Assembly: GCA_001803315.1 (NCBI GenBank)
Contig: MHBQ01000093.1
Span: 852 to 44,796 of the forward strand
Source of the DNA: Lentisphaerae bacterium RIFOXYC12_FULL_60_16
GTDB lineage: Bacteria; Verrucomicrobiota; Kiritimatiellia; UBA8416; YA12-FULL-60-10
Length of the DNA: 43,945 bases
Reading direction: 5' to 3'
Shown here: positions 23,726-31,644 of the stretch, in pieces
How positions within the stretch are numbered: the stretch's first letter is position 1
How the letters are laid out: every line of letters begins with the position of its first letter
Program-made: the position numbers and the translations under genes
The notes under the pieces: model-generated
The model's input: the letters and a program-made list of their open reading frames with translations, nothing else
The model's database searches: none
Told to the model about the DNA's origin: nothing

Positions 23726-24495
23726 GCCTGATCCAGGAAGCTTTGAAACGCCAGCAGCAGGAGGCCGAAGGCAAACGGCAAACCCCGGTGCAGGCAGTCC
23801 CTCCGGTTCAGGAACCGGCCATGCCGCCGCCGGCACCCGCACCCAAAATGGCGCCGCCGCCACCACCCGTGGCGCCGGCAACTCCACCTGCACCGGCACC
23901 CGAACCTCCCGTCAAGCGATCCCTCAAGCCGCAAGCCCCGCCCCCGCCCCCACCCCCATTACCGGAAACGGTGGCGGCGGCAGCACCGGCAACCGATTCC
24001 ATGGCACCCCACAAGGCGTTACCACAGCTGGCCATCATGATCGGATTGATCGTCATACTGGCCGGCATTGCGGGCGCGGGAATCTGGTTCCTGGTCAAGC
24101 AGTTCACCTCGCCGGGCGTTCCCACCACGACCGAAACCCCGCCGGTCGAATCAACGCCCGTGGTTGCTGCCCCCGATCCGGTCACCACGCCCGATCCAGT
24201 AGCCGTCACGGCGCCGACCACCACCATTCCTCCAACGCCTCTTGTCACCCCACCCGTCATACCGGTGACGCCTGTCGCAGTTCAAGCGCCGCGCGTGGTA
24301 ACGGTCTGGCCCTCCATCAGTCTGTCCGGCATTGCCGGCGGAGGCAAAACCGGTTCGGCCATTCTCAACGGAGATATCATCGGGGTCGGAGAAACCATCT
24401 CCGGTGTACGCCTGCTGGAAATTCGCAACCGCGGGGTGGAACTGGAATACAAGGGTGAACGCCGGTTCATCCTGGTGGGCGGATCAACCCAGTAA
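23722..24495 (+). CDS. GspB/PulB-like type II secretion assembly protein
   Basis: A 257-residue bitopic inner-membrane protein. The N-terminus MSLIQEALKRQQQEAEGKR is the typical ExeB/GspB start; a proline-rich cytoplasmic linker, one membrane segment (about residues 101-126) and a Pro/Thr-rich periplasmic linker follow. The C-terminal domain (from about 195) with GGGKTGSAILNGDIIGVGE and VRLLEIRNRGVELEYKGERR is the GspB homology domain, related to the GspC homology region. It would join the ExeA-like ATPase to the periplasm. The downstream neighbour converges with only 13 bases between stops. Confidence 0.86.
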   Translation: MSLIQEALKRQQQEAEGKRQTPVQAVPPVQEPAMPPPAPAPKMAPPPPPVAPATPPAPAPEPPVKRSLKPQAPPPPPPPLPETVAAAAPATDSMAPHKALPQLAIMIGLIVILAGIAGAGIWFLVKQFTSPGVPTTTETPPVESTPVVAAPDPVTTPDPVAVTAPTTTIPPTPLVTPPVIPVTPVAVQAPRVVTVWPSISLSGIAGGGKTGSAILNGDIIGVGETISGVRLLEIRNRGVELEYKGERRFILVGGSTQ

Positions 24496-24508
24496 CGGCT
24501 CCAGTCGG

Positions 24509-25435
24509 TCAGGCCGGACCCTGTTGCATCTGTGCCTGACGCTCCAGGATCACTTCCGCAGCCTTGGTCAGCGCCTTGTCGAACTCGGACGGCAACGTCG
24601 TGAAGAAGTGGCACGTCTTGCCCGTATGGGCCTCAAGATCCTTCCGCAACTGCTTATCGTAGGGATTCATGATTGCCACCAGCAAATCCTGACCAATCCG
24701 CTCAAACACGAACACCCCCCGCTTGAGCATCAGTTCGGGGTTCAGGATGCTGACCACTTCATACGTCAGGTTGAAATTCGACATTTGGATGGCCGGGGTA
24801 TCGCATTCCTTGGCAACATGGGCCAGTACCCGCTCGATATTCTTGAATCCGCGCGCTTCCAGAACATGCAGGACCGATATGGTCGAGGCACTGTCGTTGG
24901 TGGACATCTCGGTGAGGTCCTGGACAATACTCGCGTATTCCTCCTGCGTCAGCTCCTTGGATTCCATGAGCGTCCAGGCAAACGCCAGCTCATCGGAGAT
25001 GTTGAACGTCACCCGTACCGGAGCGCCTCCCGCCTTCTTCTCCGTAACCGGTTCCCCGGTTACGGATGACAGATCGGCCAATGCCTTTTCCTCCGCGGAG
25101 GTTGATGCCGGCAATGAAACGTCCCCGCCGGATCCGAATTGTTCCAGGGCGGTAACCAGTGCTTCTGCTTCCGGATCCTCGGAAGAAAAGGCCTTGAGAC
25201 GCTCAATCAATTCGCCGGCTGCCGAAAAATCGCCTTCTTCAATCAACACCCGTGCCAGCCGCATCAGGTATTCCTTGGAACGGACCATGTCCCCGATCTG
25301 TTCATAGGCATGCAAAAGGGCTTCGAGCGAGGCACGGTCATTCGGAATGGCTTCCAGAATCTGCTCAAACGCCCCGATCGCACTCCACACTTCCTCTTCG
25401 AGCGCACCCTGGGTCGGCTTGGATTTATCCGCCAT
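24509..25435 (-). CDS. ATPase-less MshEN (GspE N-terminal) domain protein with helical repeats
   Basis: A 308-residue protein. Residues 1-90 are helical with TPR-like pattern (GAFEQILEAIPNDRASLEALLHAY..., ...LARVLIEEGDFSAAGELIERL). The C-terminal part (about 220-300), FNLTYEVVSILNPELMLKRG through VAIMNPYDKQLRKDLEAHTG, matches the GspE/PilB N-terminal (MshEN) domain, which in other proteins can bind cyclic-di-GMP. The ATPase that usually follows is absent, and length shows it is not a truncated fragment. The start at 25435 has GGGAG five bases upstream. It converges on the gspAB-like genes. It could regulate or dock on a secretion or pilus ATPase encoded elsewhere. Confidence 0.7.
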   Translation of the reverse strand: MADKSKPTQGALEEEVWSAIGAFEQILEAIPNDRASLEALLHAYEQIGDMVRSKEYLMRLARVLIEEGDFSAAGELIERLKAFSSEDPEAEALVTALEQFGSGGDVSLPASTSAEEKALADLSSVTGEPVTEKKAGGAPVRVTFNISDELAFAWTLMESKELTQEEYASIVQDLTEMSTNDSASTISVLHVLEARGFKNIERVLAHVAKECDTPAIQMSNFNLTYEVVSILNPELMLKRGVFVFERIGQDLLVAIMNPYDKQLRKDLEAHTGKTCHFFTTLPSEFDKALTKAAEVILERQAQMQQGPA

Positions 25436-25679
25436 GAAAACTCCCATCCTTCATTCAAGAACCCCGTCGGATTCGACCTGCCCTGACACCTCCACAGCCT
25501 AGCGCCATGGACAAACACCGTCAATCCCTTCCTCTTTCGGAGGGCGCATTTCTTCCGTGGGCGTCGCTGGCAGCGGGACAAGACACTACGTGGAGTGCGG
25601 CGGCTTGACGCCGCTTTTCTTTGGCGATGGAGCCGGGAGCTGACTGAACACGGAATACCGGCCGCTGAACACTTCCCCC
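25436..25679. other. Intergenic region with hairpin
   Basis: No gene is supported here. GCGGCG (25597-25602) and CGCCGC (25609-25614) form a six-pair hairpin with a six-base loop, followed on the plus strand by TTTTCTTT. On the plus strand it looks like an intrinsic terminator but no plus-strand gene reaches it; on the minus strand it follows the AsmA-like gene by about 65 bases. It may be one more dispersed palindrome. Confidence 0.45.
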
Positions 25680-28600
25680 TCAACGCCCACGTTTACGGTC
25701 AAGATCCTTCAACAGGGAATCGCCAAGGTCCTTCAACATATCGCCGCCTTTTTTCTCGATGGCTTTGGTCGCCGCCCGGGTCGCCAGCTCGGCCAGGGTC
25801 TTCTTCAACGCATCCGTTGAGAATCGCGGCTGGGTAACCGTACCCTCAATGCTCAGGGACAGCGGGGTATCCTTCACGTATTCATAGACCTCCCGGCCGA
25901 CCATTTTTCGGGTGACGGGGAGTTCCACCGTATACAGGAGGGACCCGTCCAACCCGACAACCCCCACCATGGTCAGGCGGTATTCATCATGGGTGAAGAC
26001 CATCGGTGAGGTCTCCACACGCCCATTCCGACAGGTGAATGACACGGTCTGCGCGGGAAGGTGAACCGGCTTGTGTTCCAGTTGAGCAACATCCAGCAAC
26101 GCCGCCAGCAATCCGGCCGGCGTGATCGTGGTTTCGGATAATTCCAGGGTTCCCGCAATCTCCATATCCTGTTTCATCCCGGCATCCAGCGGAACCTCGA
26201 ACCGGGACAGGACAAAACCAACATCCCCGGCCAACACGGTGGATCCCCGGAATGCCGGATGAATCAGACCTAACAGTTCACTGGCCAGTGCATCCGTGAG
26301 TTTCACCCCGTTCAGAACACGGCTGTCGGGTGGCAACTGCAACATGGCACGCTCCCCGGTAACGTCAAGCGTCGGGGAAAATGTCAAGGTTCCGCCATTC
26401 ACCGTGGTCCGGACCGGCAGGGTCAGGAGTCCGCCGGAAGCATTCAGACTCATGTTGAACTGTTCCAGGTTCATGCCGAATGCCGTCAGCCGCTCCAGGT
26501 ACAAGGCGGCGCCTGCCTTCAAGGTAAGGACCCTGGCCCGCCATTCCGGTTCCCCCAGCTTGAGCGAAACGGAGAACGTATCCGGACGTTTTCCCTCCAT
26601 GACAATCCGGGTTCCGGTGATGGCTTCAATCCATCGCGCAACGGCCGCAAAATCACATTCCAGGCTGCCGGACGCCTGAACATCACGGGTGGTCAACAAC
26701 TGTTGAACGGATCCGGACGCTTGAACCGTGAGCGGGGCGGTCCGTAAATCCAGTTCCTTCAGGTGGAGGGTATCCGGACCGGGAGAAAAGAGGCCGGACA
26801 GTCGTACGGAAGCGGTCGGCTCCTCCAAACGTCTCCCCTCGCGCATCCAGACCAGGTTCCGACCCTGGAGTTCCGCGGTGAAATCAATGGCATCACCCAT
26901 CTGCCCCGCCAGATCGACCGTCAGCGCCCCTTCCAGGGACGCCTGGCCGGGAAGCGTAATCAGCCCACATTGACGCAATCGTAAAACCACAGCCGTTAAA
27001 TCGACCTCCACCGTGCCGCGAATCTCATCAGCACGAAGCCTAACCGTCGTCTGGCCCGGCATAAGCATGGGGTCGACCGTCTTGCCGGGAACCAGCTTCA
27101 TGCAGGTGGCTTGAAGGGTCATGCCCATTGCCTGGGCTGCCAGACGGAGGTCTTGTATCGACTCCACCGTACCGGCATCTGCAAATTGTATCCGGGCCGA
27201 ACCATCCGCCGAGACATCCCCGATACGCAAGGGCTTTGGCGTAAGGCCATCCACCTGCACATCGACGCCTTTGATTGCGGCCCCTATTTCATGAATCTTC
27301 TCGGAGTCGTTGGGCTGGCTGACCCTCAGAGACATCGATAATTTGCCTCCGGCGTCCAAGGCTCCGACATGAATAAACTTCTTCGCTTCAACCAGGGCCG
27401 CCGTCAGGTCAACGTCCATCGAAGCCGTAAAGTCCTTCAAATCCCCTTGTCCTGAAACGGTTGCAAATCCGGATTGCAGGTTCAGTTGGTCCACCCGCGG
27501 CCCGGATTCCGAAACGGAGATCGCGGTACTCAAACGGATGGGCTGGTCCATCAGGATCTTCTCGTTGCCACGCATGGCTTCCACGTTGGGCAGGTCCGCC
27601 CGAATCGACGCGGTCATCGAGGTGACGACCGACTGGATTTCCGCCTGGAATCCAAGCAACCCACGACGAACCGAGATGTCCGGTTTCATTTGCAGGGTGG
27701 CGGGGAAATCCGTGGCCAGGCGCGCCAAATCGAGCGATCCCCGGATCTGAAGCGAACCTTTGGGAAATTGTCCACCCGATTCCTCAAGGTTGCCGGTTCC
27801 GGTAATCGTCGCAAACGGGGCGGTGAACGATAACGCCTTGATGTCCACCTGATGGCCGGATCGGTGGATATCGGCGGTCAGGCGGACGGAATCATAGGCG
27901 GGCTTATCAGACCCGAACGGATCACCCGACAAGACAAGATTCGTGACCGTCGATTGAAGCGAAAGATCCATCTCGGAGATTCCTGTCAATTTCAGGCTTA
28001 AGGTGGTGTCGACGATACCGCCGACCTGTGGCAGGGGCGTAAAGGTACCGGCGAGAGTGGCCACCGGTGCAACATCCAGGCGTGCGATTGCCAGGCGAAT
28101 ATCGGCGGCCAAAGCGGCAGGGTCCAGTACACCGTCACGAAACAACACGACGGTGCCGTCCAGGTCCAGACGGCCACCACCCGACTGGGTCACGGCCGCC
28201 GTCAGTTTTACCGGGGCATTCAAACTCGTGATCGTCATATCCAGTTCGATCGGATCAAACCGTTGGGTACCGGATTCGGCGACCACTTCGCATATCCCCC
28301 GTTCAACCCGGATCGATCCGGCAACATCAAAGGGAATACGTGCCGGTTCGGATGGGGATTCCGGTTCCGTTCGACCGGGGGAATCGGTTGGACCAGGGAC
28401 CGGACTGCCTTCAGGATCGGCGGGAGCAGGAGGCATGGCCGCTTGCACATTCAGGCGAATCAACGGTTCACGGACCACCAGTTCCCCCCAATCCCGACGG
28501 ATCAGGAGAGCAGCCAACCCCCTGGAGACACTGACCGATGCAATCGTAACATCCAACCCCTGGCCGTTTGAAAACGAAATACCGTCCAGGTGTTGGCCGC

Positions 28601-28817
28601 TGAACCAACCGAACGACCAGTCGGCGACCGTCACCGGCAACGATCGATTGACGTTGAGCTTCTTCAGCATGGCGCGCCGGGCCACTCCCGTCGATAATAT
28701 GGAAGGCAGCCCCAGGAGAAGGATCACCACCACGCCGATGCACCACAACAAGACCGTGCGGGTTGAACGCCGTTTATCCGAATGATTGGGGGTGCCGGAT
28801 GGCGATTTTTGGCTCAT
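25680..28817 (-). CDS. Large AsmA-like membrane-anchored protein
   Basis: A 1045-residue protein with a basic N-terminus, a single membrane segment (about residues 20-42, RTVLLWCIGVVVILLLGLPSIL) and a very long region of repeating beta strands. Recurrent pieces such as VTGTGNLEES, ATVSGQGDLKDF and LTVQASGSVQQL, each computing a strand-rich unit, together with the C-terminal IEGTVTQPRFSTDALKK, are typical of the AsmA/TamB/DUF748 superfamily, whose members bridge inner and outer membranes and move phospholipids. The start at 28817 is set by AGGAG eight bases upstream; the frame opens at 28853. It stands 145 bases from the next minus-strand gene and need not be co-transcribed. Function is by superfamily only. 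Confidence 0.72.
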   Translation of the reverse strand: MSQKSPSGTPNHSDKRRSTRTVLLWCIGVVVILLLGLPSILSTGVARRAMLKKLNVNRSLPVTVADWSFGWFSGQHLDGISFSNGQGLDVTIASVSVSRGLAALLIRRDWGELVVREPLIRLNVQAAMPPAPADPEGSPVPGPTDSPGRTEPESPSEPARIPFDVAGSIRVERGICEVVAESGTQRFDPIELDMTITSLNAPVKLTAAVTQSGGGRLDLDGTVVLFRDGVLDPAALAADIRLAIARLDVAPVATLAGTFTPLPQVGGIVDTTLSLKLTGISEMDLSLQSTVTNLVLSGDPFGSDKPAYDSVRLTADIHRSGHQVDIKALSFTAPFATITGTGNLEESGGQFPKGSLQIRGSLDLARLATDFPATLQMKPDISVRRGLLGFQAEIQSVVTSMTASIRADLPNVEAMRGNEKILMDQPIRLSTAISVSESGPRVDQLNLQSGFATVSGQGDLKDFTASMDVDLTAALVEAKKFIHVGALDAGGKLSMSLRVSQPNDSEKIHEIGAAIKGVDVQVDGLTPKPLRIGDVSADGSARIQFADAGTVESIQDLRLAAQAMGMTLQATCMKLVPGKTVDPMLMPGQTTVRLRADEIRGTVEVDLTAVVLRLRQCGLITLPGQASLEGALTVDLAGQMGDAIDFTAELQGRNLVWMREGRRLEEPTASVRLSGLFSPGPDTLHLKELDLRTAPLTVQASGSVQQLLTTRDVQASGSLECDFAAVARWIEAITGTRIVMEGKRPDTFSVSLKLGEPEWRARVLTLKAGAALYLERLTAFGMNLEQFNMSLNASGGLLTLPVRTTVNGGTLTFSPTLDVTGERAMLQLPPDSRVLNGVKLTDALASELLGLIHPAFRGSTVLAGDVGFVLSRFEVPLDAGMKQDMEIAGTLELSETTITPAGLLAALLDVAQLEHKPVHLPAQTVSFTCRNGRVETSPMVFTHDEYRLTMVGVVGLDGSLLYTVELPVTRKMVGREVYEYVKDTPLSLSIEGTVTQPRFSTDALKKTLAELATRAATKAIEKKGGDMLKDLGDSLLKDLDRKRGR

Positions 28818-28962
28818 AGGTAAGGCTCCTGAATGAAAGGTCAACCCTGACATGATGGGGTGTTATGGGATGAACTGTCAATCCCTGCCTCACGTGAGAC
28901 CAGAAGCACCAACCTGATCAGCCGGCATGGCAATCCGGGACGATCCGAAAGGCAACCCCGGA

Positions 28963-29886
28963 CTACAACAATCGGGCAACCAACGGCTTGGCACGCCGGA
29001 TAACCGGCAACAGGTTCCGGTCGACATCGGTCGCGGATTTCCAGGCCTTCATCGGGGTCACCAGGTCCCACACTTCAGTGTGGGTGATGGTTCGGCCCGG
29101 CGCAAGGTCAACCAGCGCCCCAAGGCTCTCGATTTCCAGAAAGTCCTGGTTCGAGAAAGTCTCAAAATTCACCCCGCCGTCCGGATACGCCGCCCCGGCT
29201 TTCCAATTGAACCACTTGACGAAGCAATCCGAACCGACCTGGTAGGCCACCCACCCCTCCCGGTGCGCCACGCCAAGCTTGTTGGGGCCGCGTTTTGGAT
29301 CCTGCCGGAAAAACACATACTTGGACCCGAGCGTCCAACGGGGATCCGAGAAATCCGTGTATCCCCAGATACTCCATTCCTGGTTGTGCGTCAACCGATC
29401 CGTGTGTGGAATCTTGCCGGGCAGGGGAATCACCAGTTGCCCGTTGCGCGCCATCACCGTCAACGCCCAGGGCGCACACCGGAGGGTCCGGCGTCCTTCA
29501 TGTTTCAGGTGATGCACCACCTGCACCCGATTCCGGCGCGGATCCAGCCGGATATCCATCGAACGGCGGACACCGGTGAGAACTCCGCGCGGCTGGATCA
29601 CCCGTGCCCCGCCGGGAATGGCCTGGACCCGTACGGGCTCGTTATCCAATTCATACGTCTGCGGCTTGGCTTCAGGCGCCAGCCAGAGCCGGTGACCGCC
29701 CCGGATCATCCACTCCTTTTCCCCGGTTCCGCCCATCTGGGGTTTCATCTCGGCAAACAGGTTCGGCCCGCCGATTCGTCCGAAACGGACGATGCGCGGC
29801 CCCACATCAAGGGTCACGATCAACTCCACCTCACGGTTTGCCAGTCTTAGATTATTCTTCCAGCCCCGGTACGCCACACGTTCCAT
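28963..29886 (-). CDS. Mutarotase-like conserved protein (DUF4380-like)
   Basis: A 307-residue protein probably with a galactose mutarotase-like beta-sandwich. VELIVTLDVGPRIVRFG, GGHRLWLAPEAKPQTYELDN, APWALTVMA and NVNFETFSN-type sequence (here GGVNFETFSNQDFLEIESLG) recur in a widespread bacterial family often found beside sugar genes. The histidine in GGHRLW is a candidate active-site residue. GGAGG precedes the start, and it begins 12 bases after the kinase stop, so the two form an operon. A sugar epimerase or sugar-binding role is likely, but unproven. Confidence 0.7.
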   Translation of the reverse strand: MERVAYRGWKNNLRLANREVELIVTLDVGPRIVRFGRIGGPNLFAEMKPQMGGTGEKEWMIRGGHRLWLAPEAKPQTYELDNEPVRVQAIPGGARVIQPRGVLTGVRRSMDIRLDPRRNRVQVVHHLKHEGRRTLRCAPWALTVMARNGQLVIPLPGKIPHTDRLTHNQEWSIWGYTDFSDPRWTLGSKYVFFRQDPKRGPNKLGVAHREGWVAYQVGSDCFVKWFNWKAGAAYPDGGVNFETFSNQDFLEIESLGALVDLAPGRTITHTEVWDLVTPMKAWKSATDVDRNLLPVIRRAKPLVARLL

Positions 29887-29898
29887 AGTTGCCTCCGC

Positions 29899-31515
29899 TT
29901 ATCGTTCGTTTACAACCTGCTGTTCGAGTGCTTCAAAACGCTTGAGCGTCGCCCCATAGACGGCATGGGCCCGCTTGTCGGGTTCCGCCGCAACCCGGAA
30001 CGGCGCCGCCCGCTTCATCACCGAGGCAAAGGACACCCAACGGCGGCGACGTGCGCATTCCCATCCGTGTACCGCCCGGTAGGCCGCCCCGAGCGATGCG
30101 GAATCGGCCTGCTCGGCAACCGAGACCGGCGCACCGAAAACATCCGCCATCACGCGGATAACCGCGGGTGAAACGGAGGCCCCTCCCGTGGCCAGGATGC
30201 GGGCCGGTTTCAACCCGATATGTCCCCCATGCAGGCGCATGGACAGGAATTGCCACTCCAGCAACGCCCGCACCTCGGTTTCCGGCTCGAACCGGTCCAC
30301 CGCCCGGCCCGACGCATCGAACCGGAAAACACCCGGGTTCAACAGGGGCGGAGTGATTTCAGGCTCAAAGAAATAGAAACCGATGCATCCGTTGTTGCCC
30401 GGTTGTGTGCGGGCCACCAGTTCGTCAAAACGTTTCCAGGAACGCCCGGCAACGGCGTCACGCACCTTTTCATGGGCCAGCGAACCGTTCTTGTAGCATA
30501 CCAGCGCCATATAGGCGTCACGTTCAACGGGATTGACGAAGATATGCCCTTCGGAAGCGGATGGTTTCGGCCGGCTCAGGGATCCGAACACGGTATTGCT
30601 GGTGCCCAGGCTGATCGCAATCTCACCGGGGCGCTGCAGGCGTAAACCCGCCAGGCTGCATGGATTGTCCCCCGAAAAGGCAATCACCAGGCAGGCAGGG
30701 TTGAATCCGTATCGTTCCACGTACCACGGGTGGATCCGGCCGACCGGCCGGTGCGATGCGGTGATCGCCCCCAGTTTATCAGCAAGACCCGGCGCCGTGC
30801 AGGCCAGGGCACGGGCGGCCCACCGCCTCGACCGCAGACTCATCAGGTTCATGCCGGCGCCATCGGCGGCATCGATCGGCGCATAGTCGCCGATGCAAAG
30901 TCCCGCCACGAAGGAACTGACCAGGGCAATGCGTTCCGTGTGGCGATATCGCACGGGATCCAGCGCGGCATATTTGGCGATCTGGTTACCCGTAAACCGC
31001 TCGTAGGCGCGCGATCCGGTCAGTTCCGCCACCGCCTGGGCTCCGCCCATCGCGGCTTCCCGTTGAACACATTGCGCACGGGTACTCGAATCCATCCAGA
31101 TCGGCGAGTCCGGCATCGAGAAGACATCCGCCAGGCAATCGGCCAGGCTTGCACGCGGATCCAGTCGTTGCAGTTTACGGCGGGCACCCCGTCCCAGCCA
31201 GACACATCCATGTTGCTGTCCGGAACCCGAGAGGGCCACCACCCGCGCCAGGGGCCACCCTGCATCCCGCATGCGGTCCAGCAGCAGGTCAAGCGCCGCA
31301 CACCACATGGGGGCCGGCGCCGTCACCGTCAGGCCGTCGGCATGGCGATGCACCCCGCCCTGCGTCTTGAATTGCGGCAGATCCGTGTCGAAGGAAACCG
31401 TCTGGGTATGCATCACGGACAGGTTCGCATCCAGCAGGGTAGCCTTGAGGCTCTGGGTGCTTGAATCCAACCCCAGGAACAAGGGCTGCTCCGTTGACGA
31501 TACCGCACGTTTCAT
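29899..31515 (-). CDS. FGGY carbohydrate kinase, animal xylulokinase (XYLB)-like
   Basis: A 538-residue sugar kinase. LGLDSSTQSLK (from residue 14) and ALSGSGQQHG form the N-terminal ATP/sugar site; SGDNPCSLAG near 280 carries the likely catalytic Asp; SLGTSNTVFG and ILATGGASVSPAV (near 441) complete the ATP site. TQGGVHRHADGLTVTAP and TGSRAYERFTGNQIAKY recall animal XYLB far more than the shorter bacterial XylB. GGAGGAG lies ahead of the start. It is divergent from the fucose isomerase gene and is followed by a mutarotase-like gene. It may phosphorylate D-xylulose or, given the neighbour, L-fuculose or D-ribulose. Confidence 0.85.
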   Translation of the reverse strand: MKRAVSSTEQPLFLGLDSSTQSLKATLLDANLSVMHTQTVSFDTDLPQFKTQGGVHRHADGLTVTAPAPMWCAALDLLLDRMRDAGWPLARVVALSGSGQQHGCVWLGRGARRKLQRLDPRASLADCLADVFSMPDSPIWMDSSTRAQCVQREAAMGGAQAVAELTGSRAYERFTGNQIAKYAALDPVRYRHTERIALVSSFVAGLCIGDYAPIDAADGAGMNLMSLRSRRWAARALACTAPGLADKLGAITASHRPVGRIHPWYVERYGFNPACLVIAFSGDNPCSLAGLRLQRPGEIAISLGTSNTVFGSLSRPKPSASEGHIFVNPVERDAYMALVCYKNGSLAHEKVRDAVAGRSWKRFDELVARTQPGNNGCIGFYFFEPEITPPLLNPGVFRFDASGRAVDRFEPETEVRALLEWQFLSMRLHGGHIGLKPARILATGGASVSPAVIRVMADVFGAPVSVAEQADSASLGAAYRAVHGWECARRRRWVSFASVMKRAAPFRVAAEPDKRAHAVYGATLKRFEALEQQVVNER

Positions 31516-31551
31516 GGTCGTCTCCTCCGTTACGGCTTCCCGTCCGCAAGC

Positions 31552-31567
31552 ATCAAGTTCACTTGAT
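31552..31567. promoter_or_regulatory. Palindromic operator candidate
   Basis: ATCAAG-TTCA-CTTGAT is a perfect six-base inverted repeat in the middle of the divergent kinase/isomerase gap. The half-site ATCAAG recurs at 31607-31612, 55 bases away. The placement suits a regulator acting on both promoters, but no regulator gene is next to it. Confidence 0.4.
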
Positions 31568-31620
31568 TCCAGACGCCGAGTAACGTAGGGTGTGACGCCT
31601 TACCAAATCAAGCGATTATC

Positions 31621-31634
31621 CGCCGCAAGGCGGG
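31621..31634 (+). promoter_or_regulatory. GNRA-type hairpin at the fucI ribosome binding site
   Basis: CCGCC-GCAA-GGCGG is a perfect five-pair hairpin closed by a GCAA tetraloop. Its right arm runs directly into GGGGAGGA, the fucI ribosome binding site. In the transcript it could limit or stabilise initiation. Confidence 0.4.
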
Positions 31635-31644
31635 GAGGAAAACC

